Counted from the first letter of the stretch, positions 48,565 to 57,444 are shown. The stretch is DNA of 64,000 nt from an uncultured Collinsella sp. (GCA_902491895.1 CABUJH010000004.1:1-64000); one strand, 5' to 3'. Numbers and translations: made by a program. The notes: a model not told the origin generated them from the sequence alone.

Positions 48565-48597
48565 AAGACGGGAGCTTTCCCGTGAAAGGAGCCGCCC

Positions 48598-49956
48598 ATG
48601 GCAGCAACTGAGCAGCTGTTCAACGTTCGTGAGCGCAGGCGTTTTGAGCGCCACGACATCTGGGAGCGCATCGCCGAGAACGGCACGATTTCCGCCGCCG
48701 TCATGGTCTTCGCCGCCATCGCCGCCGTCATTTGCGCCAATACCGATGCCTACGAGGCCATCCATCACTTTTTGGAGACCCCGCTGTATGTGGGTCTGGG
48801 CAACCTTACGGCCGGTCTCACCGTCGAGCTATTCGTCAACGACTTCCTCATGGCGATTTTCTTTTTGCTGGTGGGCATTGAGCTCAAGTATGAGATGACG
48901 GTCGGCGAGCTCAAAAACCCGCGCCAGGCTATGCTTCCCATGCTGGCGGCCGTGGGCGGCGTCGTCGTTCCCGCCTGCATCTATCTGATCTTTAACCATG
49001 CCGGCGCGTACAACGGCTGGGCCATTCCCATGGCAACCGATATTGCCTTTGCGCTGGGCGTGCTGTCGCTTTTGGGCAATCGCGTGCCCAACGGCGTGCG
49101 CGTGTTCTTCTCGACGCTCGCCATCGCCGACGACCTCATTTCCATCGCCGCCATCGCCATCTTCTACGGTCAGAGTCCCAATCCGTTTTGGTTGGGCGCC
49201 GCCGCGCTTGTGACCTGCGCGCTCGTGTGGCTCAACAAGACGCAGCATTACCGCCTTGCCCCGTATTCGGTACTGGGCCTGCTGCTGTGGTTCTGCATGT
49301 TCAAGAGCGGCGTACATGCTACGCTCGCCGGCGTCATTTTGGCCTTTACCATCCCGGCCAAGTGCGGCGTTAAGCTCGATAGCCTTACCGATTGGCTGGG
49401 CGAGTGCCTGCCGTTGCTCGACGACCGTTACGACGACGAGGCACACATCCTGGGCCAGCATGACTTTACCGTCTCGACCACCAAGGTCGAGCGCGTCATG
49501 CACCGCGTCACCCCGCCGCTCATCCGCATGGAGCGTCTGATCTCCACGCCGGTCAACTTTGTGATCCTGCCGATCTTTGCGTTCGTGAACGCGCAGGTTC
49601 GCCTAGTGGGCGTGGACATGAGCACGCTGCTCACCGACCCGGTGACGCTCGGCGTGTACTTTGGCATGCTGCTGGGTAAGCCGATCGGTATCTTTGGCAT
49701 GACGTTCGCCTTGGTCAAGCTCAAGGCCTGCGAGCTGCCGCGCAATGTCAACTGGCACATGATTGCCGGTGTGGGCATTCTGGGCGGCATCGGCTTTACC
49801 ATGTCGATTCTCATCAGCGGCCTTGCCTTCCCGACGGCTGAGTTTGAGGTTCTGGCCGCCAAGGCCGCTATTCTCGCCGGCTCTGTCACCGCGGCCGTAC
49901 TTGGCATGATCTACATGAGTGTGATCTGCAAGCACCCCGCGCCCAAGGACGAGTAA
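48598..49956 (+). CDS. nhaA: Na+/H+ antiporter NhaA
   Basis: A 452-residue 12-helix antiporter exporting sodium in exchange for protons. The family core is clear: VNDFLMAIFFLLVGIELKYEMTVGELK, PMATDIAFALGVLSLLG (Asp pair region), FFSTLAIADDLISIAAIAIFY with the ion-binding Asp-Asp, SGVHATLAGVILAFTIPAK, and LGKPIGIFG...IGFTMSILISGLAF. It is about 60 residues longer than E. coli NhaA, mostly in a cytoplasmic loop (about residues 255-310) and N-terminus. AAAGGAG precedes the ATG. Confidence 0.95.
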   Translation: MAATEQLFNVRERRRFERHDIWERIAENGTISAAVMVFAAIAAVICANTDAYEAIHHFLETPLYVGLGNLTAGLTVELFVNDFLMAIFFLLVGIELKYEMTVGELKNPRQAMLPMLAAVGGVVVPACIYLIFNHAGAYNGWAIPMATDIAFALGVLSLLGNRVPNGVRVFFSTLAIADDLISIAAIAIFYGQSPNPFWLGAAALVTCALVWLNKTQHYRLAPYSVLGLLLWFCMFKSGVHATLAGVILAFTIPAKCGVKLDSLTDWLGECLPLLDDRYDDEAHILGQHDFTVSTTKVERVMHRVTPPLIRMERLISTPVNFVILPIFAFVNAQVRLVGVDMSTLLTDPVTLGVYFGMLLGKPIGIFGMTFALVKLKACELPRNVNWHMIAGVGILGGIGFTMSILISGLAFPTAEFEVLAAKAAILAGSVTAAVLGMIYMSVICKHPAPKDE

Positions 49957-49973
49957 GAGCACATACAAGTTTG

Positions 49974-50011
49974 AAAACGCCGCCTGTGAACACCATCACA
50001 GGCGGCGTTTT
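49974..50011. terminator. Bidirectional terminator after nhaA
   Basis: AAAACGCCGCCTGTGA and TCACAGGCGGCGTTTT form a perfect 16-bp stem with a 6-base loop (ACACCA); both strands end in TTTT. Confidence 0.92.
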
Positions 50012-50039
50012 AGTCATTCGGGACGTTCTTAAATGACTA
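50011..50039. repeat. Motif C copy 3
   Basis: TAGTCATT and AATGACTA (50011-50018, 50032-50039) frame GGGACGTTCTT. It follows directly on the nhaA terminator and ends just before the stop of the convergent small gene. Confidence 0.65.
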
Positions 50040-50042
50040 GGT

Positions 50043-50297
50043 TTATTCCACCGTTCCGTAGACGGCGCCCCAGCCGTGGGCGGCAAGGGCCGAGTTGAGC
50101 TGGTCGCAAAGCGATTGGCGGTCGTAGTAGCCGGGCGGCAAAAGGTTCACGATTTCCATGAGGTCGGGCGCCAGGTCCAAGATTTCGGCCTGTACGATCA
50201 AATCTAGGCGGTCGATGGCGTGGCGGTCGTAAAACAGTCCGTCGACCAGGCGCTGCAGGTCGCCGAATTCCTCGGCTTGGAACGATCCGTACTCCAT
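50043..50297 (-). CDS. Small conserved-looking protein, unknown function
   Basis: An 84-residue acidic soluble protein (MEYGSFQAEEFGDLQRLVDGLFYDRHAIDRLDL... ILDLAPDLMEIVNLLPPGYYDRQSLCDQLNSALAAHGWGAVYGTVE). The ending LPPGYYDRQSLCDQLN looks like a folded helical segment, not random frame. No family is recognised. ATG 50297 has AAGGAGG at perfect spacing; an upstream in-frame ATG has none. It is divergent from the aminotransferase gene. Confidence 0.65.
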   Translation of the reverse strand: MEYGSFQAEEFGDLQRLVDGLFYDRHAIDRLDLIVQAEILDLAPDLMEIVNLLPPGYYDRQSLCDQLNSALAAHGWGAVYGTVE

Positions 50298-50447
50298 AGT
50301 GCCTCCTTGGGCGCCCCACGCCGGCATGCGCGGCGATTCGTAATTCATTGCGATGGACTTAATCTATCACGGCTTCATAACGTTGCGACGGTGGCGGTCT
50401 ATACTTAGACGAACTGCAACGTACCGCTTCGCGAAAGGTCGCATCCC

Positions 50448-51752
50448 ATGCAGACGATCTACCAGAAGATGGAAACCACCGAACTCGATGCCGCCATCGA
50501 GGCGCTCAAAGCCGAGGTCTCCGAGGTCAAGGCCAAGGGCCTGGCGCTCGATATGGCCCGCGGCAAGCCATCGCCCGCCCAGGTGGACATCTCGCGCCCC
50601 ATGCTCGATATCCTCAACGCCGACGCCGATCTGCACGACGGCAACGTCGACTGCTCCAACTACGGCTGCTTTGAGGGCATTCCCTCGGCACGCAAGCTAG
50701 CGGGGGAGTTCCTGGGTTGCCCCGCCGAGCAGACGCTCGTGCTGGGCTCGTCGAGCTTGCTGATCGAGCACGATATCGCCGGTATGTTCTGGCGTTGCGG
50801 CTCATGTGGTAGCGACCCTTGGGAGGCTTACGAGGCCGCGCACGACGGCAAGAAGGTCAAGTTCCTGTGCCCGGTTCCCGGCTACGACCGCCACTTTGGC
50901 ATCACCGCCGATCTGGGTATCGAGAACGTCCCCGTCGCGATGACCGACAACGGCCCCGACATGGACGAGGTCGAGCGCCTCGTCGCCGCCGACGATTCCA
51001 TCAAGGGCATCTGGTGCGTGCCCAAGTATTCCAACCCCACGGGCATCACCTTTAGCGAGGACACCGTGCGTCGCCTGGTCGAGATGCCCACGGCCGCGCC
51101 CGATTTCCGCATCTTCTGGGACAACGCCTACTGTGTGCACGACCTGTACGACGAGACCGACGAGCTCGCCAACATCTTCGATCTTGCCCGCGCGGCGGGC
51201 ACCGAGGACCGCGTGGTGGCCTTTGCCTCGACGTCCAAGATCACCTTCCCGGGTGCCGGTATCGGCTTTATCGGTGCGAGCCCCGCGGTTATCGCGGAGT
51301 TCTCCAAGCGCCTGAAGGCCGGCCTTATCAGCGCCGATAAGCTCAACCAACTGCGCCACGTGCGTTTCCTTCCCACCATCGAGGCGGTCAAGGAGCACAT
51401 GAAAAAGCATGCCGAGTTCTTGCGCCCGCGCTTTGAGGCCGTCGAGCGCAAGCTCACCGAGGGTCTGGGCGAGACGGGCTGCGCCACCTGGACGCACCCC
51501 CGCGGCGGCTACTTTGTAAGCTTCGATGGTCCCGAGGGCTCGGCCCAGAAGGTCGCCGCGCTCTGCGCCGACCTGGGCGTCAAGCTCACGCCGGCTGGTG
51601 CCACCTGGCCTTATGGCAAGGACCCGCGCGACACCAACATCCGCATCGCGCCGAGCTATCCCACGGTCGAGGACCTGGAGGCCGCGCTCGATGTGCTGGT
51701 GCTGGCTGTGAAGCTTGTCGCTGCCGAGCTTGCGCGTGCCGAGCGCGCCTAA
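50448..51752 (+). CDS. Class I aminotransferase, aspartate aminotransferase type 1c
   Basis: A 434-residue PLP enzyme of the long bacterial aspartate aminotransferase group (PF12897 type). The Lys is in AFASTSKITFPGAGIGFIG; other marks are DMARGKPSPAQVDISR at the start, SNYGCFEGIPSARKLAGEFLG, PKYSNPTGITFSE, and FWDNAYCVHDL. R-x-R near the end (NIRIAPSYP) binds the carboxylate. It would interconvert aspartate and oxaloacetate or a related pair. GAAAGG precedes the ATG. Confidence 0.88.
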   Translation: MQTIYQKMETTELDAAIEALKAEVSEVKAKGLALDMARGKPSPAQVDISRPMLDILNADADLHDGNVDCSNYGCFEGIPSARKLAGEFLGCPAEQTLVLGSSSLLIEHDIAGMFWRCGSCGSDPWEAYEAAHDGKKVKFLCPVPGYDRHFGITADLGIENVPVAMTDNGPDMDEVERLVAADDSIKGIWCVPKYSNPTGITFSEDTVRRLVEMPTAAPDFRIFWDNAYCVHDLYDETDELANIFDLARAAGTEDRVVAFASTSKITFPGAGIGFIGASPAVIAEFSKRLKAGLISADKLNQLRHVRFLPTIEAVKEHMKKHAEFLRPRFEAVERKLTEGLGETGCATWTHPRGGYFVSFDGPEGSAQKVAALCADLGVKLTPAGATWPYGKDPRDTNIRIAPSYPTVEDLEAALDVLVLAVKLVAAELARAERA

Positions 51753-51803
51753 CGCGCGGCTTCCCGTACTATCCACACTTTCGATACACAAAGGAGCGTA
51801 TAC

Positions 51804-52118
51804 ATGGATTTGGGTATTTCCACCAACCCCACGCCAGAGCTCTACACCATTAAGGTAACCGGCGAGATCGATATCTCTAACGCCGATAGCCTGCGCAATG
51901 CCATCGACCTGGCGCTCGAGCAGCCCACTGAGGCCGTTGAGCTCGATTTTGCCCAGGTGAGCTACATCGATTCGACGGGCATTGGCGTGCTCGTGGGCGC
52001 CGCGCACCACGCGGTCGACCACGGCAAGCGCTTTAGCTGCACCAATGTGCAGCCCCCGGTGATGCGCGTGGTTCAGCTGTTGGGTGTCGACCAGGAGATT
52101 TCGATCACCGCTGCATAA
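51804..52118 (+). CDS. STAS-domain anti-sigma factor antagonist
   Basis: A 104-residue single STAS domain like SpoIIAA/RsbV. The phosphorylated position is Ser57 in VSYIDSTGIGVLVGA; the first strand is YTIKVTGEIDISNADSLRNAI. Partner kinase and sigma factor genes are not in the window. AAAGGAG precedes the ATG. A hairpin follows before the Tat genes. Confidence 0.9.
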   Translation: MDLGISTNPTPELYTIKVTGEIDISNADSLRNAIDLALEQPTEAVELDFAQVSYIDSTGIGVLVGAAHHAVDHGKRFSCTNVQPPVMRVVQLLGVDQEISITAA

Positions 52119-52162
52119 TCTTTGCCCCCAAAAGGGCGTGCCGTTTGGCATATGTTTGTGAT

Positions 52163-52196
52163 GCGCTCGGACGTTTTGGCGTCCGGGCGCTATACT
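52163..52196 (+). promoter_or_regulatory. Hairpin and -10 box before the tat genes
   Basis: GCGCTCGGACG (52163-52173) pairs with CGTCCGGGCGC (52180-52190) with one mismatch, and TATACT (52191-52196), a good -10, follows at once. The hairpin may end the STAS transcript while the -10 drives tatA/B. Confidence 0.45.
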
Positions 52197-52271
52197 TGAC
52201 CGAATGAATAGACGAGTTCCGGCCGAATGGCGCGGTGCGGGCTCGACTCACATCGAGCCTTGGAGGTATGT

Positions 52272-52859
52272 GTGTTTGGTATTGGAGAGGGTGAGCTCGC
52301 GATCATCGTGGTCTTCGGCTTTTTGCTGTTTGGCCCGGATAAGCTCCCACAGATGGGCCGCACGATCGGCCGTGCCATCCGTCAGTTCCGCGAGACGCAG
52401 GAAAAGATGACGGCCGTTGTTCAGTCCGAGATTATCGATCCGGTGAGCGAGGCCGCTTCGGCACCGGTCAAGCCCAAGAAGACTGCCGTCGATGACGATT
52501 CCGATGCGGACGAGGATGCCGCCGAGACGGCAGCGCCCGCCAAGAAGGAGACCTTTGCCGAGCGTCGCGCCCGTCTTGCTGCCGAGAAGGCCGCGAGCGA
52601 GGCTGCCGCCGAGGACGAAGGCGCTGCCGATGAGGCCGAGCCCGCCGAGGCCGAGCCCGCCGCTGCCGCCGAGCCTGTCGTCGAGCCCGAGCCTGCTGCA
52701 GAGCCGGAGCCCGAGCCCGAGCCGGCAGAGCCCACGACGGCTGACCTCTACGCCCGTCGTCCCCGCAAGCGCAAGGCCGTCGTCGACCAGCTCGCTCGCG
52801 AGCTCGAGGCCGAGGACGACGCCGCTGCCGCCGACTCCCCGAAGGGAGGCGATGAGTAA
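52272..52859 (+). CDS. tatA: Tat translocase subunit TatA/TatB-like
   Basis: A 195-residue protein with one N-terminal transmembrane helix (ELAIIVVFGFLLFGPDKLPQMGRTIG), the FGPDKLP hinge and an amphipathic helix (RAIRQFRETQEKM), followed by a long disordered Ala/Glu/Pro-rich acidic tail with repeated EPxPA and a basic RRPRKRKAVV end. The Glu before the helix (GEGELAI) fits TatB or bifunctional TatA. The start is GTG 52272, five bases after GGAGG; there is no ATG. It overlaps tatC by one base. Confidence 0.88.
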   Translation: MFGIGEGELAIIVVFGFLLFGPDKLPQMGRTIGRAIRQFRETQEKMTAVVQSEIIDPVSEAASAPVKPKKTAVDDDSDADEDAAETAAPAKKETFAERRARLAAEKAASEAAAEDEGAADEAEPAEAEPAAAAEPVVEPEPAAEPEPEPEPAEPTTADLYARRPRKRKAVVDQLARELEAEDDAAAADSPKGGDE

Positions 52860-53650
52860 TGCCTATCGGACCTGCGCGTATGCCGCTCTTCGATCACCTG
52901 GGAGAGCTCCGTCGCCGCCTGACCATCGTGGTCGTGTCGGTGTTTGCCGCCGCCATCGTGCTGTATTTCGCCACGCCCGTGGTGCTCGACATCTTGGAAG
53001 ACCCCATCCGCTCCTTTGTGCCGGACGGTAAGTTCTACATCACCACCACGCTCGGCGGCTTTGGCCTGCGCTTCTCGCTGGCCATCAAGATGGCCGTGGT
53101 CATGTGCACGCCCATGATCATCTGGCAGATTCTGGCATTTTTCCTGCCGGCACTGCGTCCCAACGAGCGCAAATGGGTCGTGCCCACGGTGCTCGCCTCG
53201 ACGGTGCTGTTCTTCCTGGGCGCCATCTTCTGCTATTTCATCATCATCCCGGCGGGCTTTGAGTGGCTTATCGGCGAGACCTCGGCCGTCGCCACGGCGC
53301 TGCCCGACCTGGAGAACTACGTCAACATGGAGCTGCTCTTTATGATCGGCTTTGGCGTGGCGTTTGAGCTGCCGCTCATCATCTTCTACCTGTCCGTCTT
53401 CCACATCGTGTCTTACGCGGCCTTCCGCGGCGCCTGGCGCTACGTGTACGTGGGCCTGCTTGTGGGCTCGGCTGTGATTACGCCCGACGGCTCGCCCGTT
53501 ACGCTGGGCCTCATGTATGGTGCCCTGCTCTCGCTCTACGAGATTTCGCTCGCCATTGCCCGCGTGGTCATTACCGCGCGCGAGGGCAAGGAGGGCTTGT
53601 TTGTGAGCCGTCTGGACCTGTTCTCGGACGATGAGGACGACGAGGAGTAA
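52859..53650 (+). CDS. tatC: Sec-independent translocase TatC
   Basis: A 263-residue six-helix membrane protein, receptor for twin-arginine signal peptides. Signatures: MPLFDHLGELRRRL at the N-terminus, PIIWQILAFFLPALRPNERKW-type CTPMIIWQILAFFLPALRPNERK, GFGVAFELPLIIFYLS and VITPDGSPVT with the usual AxxTP.D region. The C-terminus is acidic (FSDDEDDEE). It is translationally coupled with tatA/B and followed after 6 bases by hypA. Confidence 0.96.
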   Translation: MPIGPARMPLFDHLGELRRRLTIVVVSVFAAAIVLYFATPVVLDILEDPIRSFVPDGKFYITTTLGGFGLRFSLAIKMAVVMCTPMIIWQILAFFLPALRPNERKWVVPTVLASTVLFFLGAIFCYFIIIPAGFEWLIGETSAVATALPDLENYVNMELLFMIGFGVAFELPLIIFYLSVFHIVSYAAFRGAWRYVYVGLLVGSAVITPDGSPVTLGLMYGALLSLYEISLAIARVVITAREGKEGLFVSRLDLFSDDEDDEE

Positions 53651-53656
53651 ATCGGT

Positions 53657-54013
53657 ATGCACGAGGTTGGCATTGTCAACGGCATACTCGATACAGTGAT
53701 TCGCGCGGCGCGTGGGGCGGGGGCCTCGCGCGCCGTTTTGGTAACGCTGCGTATCGGGGATATGACCGAAGTTGTGCGCGAGGCGCTCGACTTTGCGTGG
53801 GAGACATTTCGCGATGAGGACCCGCTCACGCGAGGCTGCGAGCTTGCCGTGGAGGAAGTCCATCCACAAAGCGTGTGTCTGGACTGCGGGGAGGTCTTTG
53901 AGCACGATCGCTTCCATTGCCGCTGTCCCCAATGTGGCGGCGCCAACGTGCGTCTGCTGCACGGCCGCGAGCTCGACATCGCAAGTATCGAAATCGAAAC
54001 CCCCGACGATTAG
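53657..54013 (+). CDS. hypA: Nickel metallochaperone HypA
   Basis: A 118-residue protein that delivers nickel to [NiFe] hydrogenase or urease. The nickel site is the MHEVGI N-terminus (His2), and the zinc site consists of CLDCGEVFEHDRFHCRCPQCGGANVRLLHGRELDI, with CxxC pairs. It is 6 bases after tatC and 55 bases before hypB. No hydrogenase structural genes or hypC-F are in the window. The Tat link is plausible because hydrogenases are often exported by Tat. Confidence 0.92.
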   Translation: MHEVGIVNGILDTVIRAARGAGASRAVLVTLRIGDMTEVVREALDFAWETFRDEDPLTRGCELAVEEVHPQSVCLDCGEVFEHDRFHCRCPQCGGANVRLLHGRELDIASIEIETPDD

Positions 54014-54068
54014 CCCGCTAGCCATCTGGTGATGGGGTATAAAGGGGCCAAAGTAAGGAGTGCCGAGT

Positions 54069-54752
54069 ATGGCTGAGAAAACGATTGATATCGCGTCGCC
54101 GATTCTGTCGCGCAACGAGCGCCTGGCAGATCAGCTGCGACAGCGATTTAAAGAGACAAACACCTATGTGATCAATGTGCTGTCGAGCCCCGGTTCGGGC
54201 AAGACCACCACGATCCTGGGCACCAACGAGCGCCTGCGCGACAAGGCTGGCCTGCGCTGTGCCGTCATCGAGGGCGATATCGCCTCGGATGTCGACGCCA
54301 TTACCATGAAGGAAGCCGGCATGCCCGCCATCCAGATCAACACGGGTGGCCTGTGCCACCTCGAGGGCAACATGATCATGGAGGCCGTTGACGCGTTCGA
54401 CCAGGCCGTCGGTCTGGAGAACATCGACGTCATCTTTATCGAAAACGTGGGCAACTTGGTCTGCCCGGTCGACTTTGACCTGGGTGAGAACCTGTCCATC
54501 ATGATCCTCTCGGTGCCCGAGGGCGACGACAAGCCCATCAAGTACCCGGGCATCTTCCAGCACGCTGGCGCGCAGCTGCTCAATAAGGTCGACGTGGCCC
54601 CGGCTTTCGATTTTGACATGGATAGGTATACTAAGACACTCGATGACCTCAATCCGCAGGCGCCGCGGTTTGCCGTGAGCGCGCGCAAGGGCGAGGGCAT
54701 GGATGCCTGGTGCGATTGGCTCATCGGGCAGATCGAGCAAGCAAGGGCGTAA
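54069..54752 (+). CDS. hypB: Nickel-insertion GTPase HypB
   Basis: A 227-residue G3E GTPase working with HypA. P-loop LSSPGSGKTTTI, IEGDIASDVDA, INTGGLCHLEGNMI and IFIENVGNLVCPVDFDLGE are all family segments, and NKVDVAP gives base recognition. The poly-His N-terminus found in some HypB proteins is absent. AAGGAG is 8 bases before ATG 54069. Confidence 0.95.
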   Translation: MAEKTIDIASPILSRNERLADQLRQRFKETNTYVINVLSSPGSGKTTTILGTNERLRDKAGLRCAVIEGDIASDVDAITMKEAGMPAIQINTGGLCHLEGNMIMEAVDAFDQAVGLENIDVIFIENVGNLVCPVDFDLGENLSIMILSVPEGDDKPIKYPGIFQHAGAQLLNKVDVAPAFDFDMDRYTKTLDDLNPQAPRFAVSARKGEGMDAWCDWLIGQIEQARA

Positions 54753-54806
54753 ATCGGCCGCCATACGGGCGGGCGTAGCCGCAGAGACACGAGATAGGAG
54801 CCTCTT

Positions 54807-57416
54807 TTGAAGCTCATCATCGCCGAGAAAAACGACGCCGCGCGTCAGATCGCCGAGCGTCTGTCCACGGGCAAACCCAAAAAGGACAAGGTGTACAACA
54901 CCGCCATCTACCGTTTTGAGTGGAAGGGCGAGGAGTGCGTGACCATCGGCCTTGCCGGTCACATCCTTGCGCCCGATTTTTGCGACAGCGTGCTGTTCGA
55001 TAAAAAGCTGGGCTGGTATTCGGTCACCGAGGACGGCGAGATGCTGCCGGCCGATATGCCCGATGGCCTGGCGCGCCCGCCCTATGACACCAAGCGCAAG
55101 CCGTTTCTTGCCGACGGTATCTCCATCAAGGGCTGGAAGCTCGAGAGCCTGCCGTATCTCACCTGGGCGCCCGTCATTAAGCTGCCGGCCGAGAAGGAGC
55201 TCATTCGCTCGCTCAAGAACCTTGCCAAGAAGTCCGACAGTGTCATCATCGCTACGGACTTCGATCGCGAGGGCGAACTGATCGGTTCGGATGCCCTCAA
55301 CAAGGTGCGCGAGGTTGCGCCGGACTTGCCGGTTGCCCGCGCCCAGTATTCTTCGTTTACCAAGGCCGAGATCACGCAGGCCTTCGATAATCTCGTCTCG
55401 CTCGACCAGAATCTGGCCGACGCCGGCGAGAGCCGCCAGCACATCGACCTTATCTGGGGCGCGGTGCTCACGCGCTATCTGACGCTCGCCAAGTTCGGCG
55501 GCTTTGGCAACGTGCGCTCCGCCGGCCGCGTGCAGACGCCGACGCTTGCCCTGGTGGTCGAGCGCGAGCGCGAGCGCATGGCGTTTGTGCCCGAGGACTA
55601 TTGGCAGATCCGCGGCATGGGCGCCGCGCAGGGTGCTGCCGAGGACGACCGCTTTAAGATTGCGCACAAGACGGCACGCTTTACCGACAAGGATGCTGCC
55701 GAGACGGCATACGGCCATGTCGACGGCATTACGACGGCAACCGTCGCCGCGGTGACCAAGCGCTCACGCAAGCAGCAGCCACCCACGCCGTTTGCGACCA
55801 CCTCGCTGCAGGCTGCCGCCGCAGCCGAGGGCATCTCGCCTGCGCGTACCATGCGTATCGCCGAGTCCCTCTACATGGCGGGCCTCATCAGTTACCCGCG
55901 TGTCGACAATACCGTATACCCTGCGACGCTCGATCTGGGCGCTGTGGTGAGCGATCTGGCAAAGATCAACCCGGCGCTGGCGCCGGTGTGCAAAAAGGTG
56001 CTCGCCGGTCCCATGAAGCCAACGCGCGGCAAGGTCGAGACCACCGACCACCCACCTATCTATCCCACGGGCGAGGGCGATCCGTCCACGCTCGATGGCG
56101 GGCAGCGCAAGCTCTACGACCTCATCGCCCGTCGTTTCCTGGCAACGCTCATGGGACCCGCGACCATCGAGAACACCAAACTCGAGCTCGATGTGAACGG
56201 CGAGCCGTTCGTGGCTTCGGGCGACGTGCTCGTGACCCCGGGTTTCCGCGAGGCGTACCCGTACGGACTCAAGCGCGACGAGCAGATGCCGCCGCTGGAG
56301 CAGGGCGACACGGTCGACGTGTTCGACATTAAGCTCGAGGCCAAGCAGACCGAGCCGCCCGCGCGCTACAGCCAGGGCAAGCTCGTGCAGGAGATGGAGA
56401 AGCGCGGCCTGGGCACCAAGTCCACGCGCGCGAGCATCATCGAGCGCCTGTACGCCGTGCGTTACCTCAAAAACGATCCCGTGGAGCCGAGTCAGCTGGG
56501 TATCGCCATTATCGATGCGCTGACGCAGTTTGCCCCGCGCATCACGAGCCCCGATATGACCAGCGAGCTCGATGGCGATATGACCCGTGTGGAGCGCGGC
56601 GAGGACACCGAAGAGCATGTCGTGACGCACTCGCGCGCGCTGCTGGCCGGCGTGCTCGACGACCTGCTCAAGCATACGCAGGAGCTGGGCGACGCCATCA
56701 GCGACGCCGTCACGGCCGATGCACGCGTGGGCGCCTGCCCCAAGTGCGGCAAGGACCTGGTTATGAAGACGAGCGCCAAGACCCGCGGCAGCTTTATCGG
56801 CTGCATGGGCTGGCCCGACTGCGACGTGACCTATCCGGTGCCGAGCGGCGTCAAGGTCAGCCCGCTCGAGGGCGAGGCGGCCGTATGCCCCGAGTGCGGC
56901 GCGCCGCGCATTAAGTGCCAGCCGTTCCGCCAGAAGGCCTTCGAGATTTGCGTGAACCCCATGTGCCCCACCAACTACGAGCCCGACCTTAAGGTGGGTG
57001 AGTGCAAGGTGTGCGCCGAGGCAGGACGCCATGGCGACCTGATCGCGCACAAGAGCGAAAAGAGCGGCAAGCGCTTTATCCGCTGCACCAACTACGATGA
57101 CTGCGGCGTGAGCTATCCGCTGCCGGCGCGCGGCAAGCTCGAGGCGACGGGCGAGACTTGCCCCGAGTGCGGCGCCCCCATCGTGGTGGTCAACACGGCG
57201 CGCGGTCCGTGGCGCATTTGCGTCAACATGGACTGCCCGACCAAGGAGAAGAAGCCCGCCCGTGGCCGCAAGACCACGACCAAGGCGAGCACGGCCAAGA
57301 AGACGACCGCGGCCAAGAAGACGACGGCGGCCAAGAAGACTGCTGCCAAGAAGACGACCGCCAAAAAGACGACGGCCAAGAAGTCGACTACCAAAAAGAC
57401 CGCTGCCGACAAGTAG
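54807..57416 (+). CDS. topA: DNA topoisomerase I (type IA), archaeal-like N-terminus
   Basis: An 869-residue topoisomerase. The Toprim domain opens with LIIAEKNDAARQIAERL and has the metal motif DFDREGE (151-157); the catalytic Tyr363 is in LISYPRVDN. The N-terminal order (AEKNDAARQIA, IGLAGHILAPDF, PYLTWAPVIKLPAEKE) recalls archaeal topoisomerase I more than the usual bacterial TopA. Four Cys4 zinc ribbons follow (about 637-665, 689-713, 732-762, 782-807), and the tail is a Lys/Ala/Thr-rich repeat (AKKTTAAKKTTAAKK) like those of actinobacterial DNA-binding proteins. Start codon is TTG 54807 with AGGAG 6 bases upstream. Confidence 0.92.
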   Translation: MKLIIAEKNDAARQIAERLSTGKPKKDKVYNTAIYRFEWKGEECVTIGLAGHILAPDFCDSVLFDKKLGWYSVTEDGEMLPADMPDGLARPPYDTKRKPFLADGISIKGWKLESLPYLTWAPVIKLPAEKELIRSLKNLAKKSDSVIIATDFDREGELIGSDALNKVREVAPDLPVARAQYSSFTKAEITQAFDNLVSLDQNLADAGESRQHIDLIWGAVLTRYLTLAKFGGFGNVRSAGRVQTPTLALVVERERERMAFVPEDYWQIRGMGAAQGAAEDDRFKIAHKTARFTDKDAAETAYGHVDGITTATVAAVTKRSRKQQPPTPFATTSLQAAAAAEGISPARTMRIAESLYMAGLISYPRVDNTVYPATLDLGAVVSDLAKINPALAPVCKKVLAGPMKPTRGKVETTDHPPIYPTGEGDPSTLDGGQRKLYDLIARRFLATLMGPATIENTKLELDVNGEPFVASGDVLVTPGFREAYPYGLKRDEQMPPLEQGDTVDVFDIKLEAKQTEPPARYSQGKLVQEMEKRGLGTKSTRASIIERLYAVRYLKNDPVEPSQLGIAIIDALTQFAPRITSPDMTSELDGDMTRVERGEDTEEHVVTHSRALLAGVLDDLLKHTQELGDAISDAVTADARVGACPKCGKDLVMKTSAKTRGSFIGCMGWPDCDVTYPVPSGVKVSPLEGEAAVCPECGAPRIKCQPFRQKAFEICVNPMCPTNYEPDLKVGECKVCAEAGRHGDLIAHKSEKSGKRFIRCTNYDDCGVSYPLPARGKLEATGETCPECGAPIVVVNTARGPWRICVNMDCPTKEKKPARGRKTTTKASTAKKTTAAKKTTAAKKTAAKKTTAKKTTAKKSTTKKTAADK

Positions 57417-57444
57417 CCGCACGGTCGAAACATCACCTAAAACA

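Noticed and set aside
54018..55718. 566-codon minus-strand frame over hypB and topA
   Set aside because: Antisense of two well-supported genes with normal codon-position bias on the plus strand.
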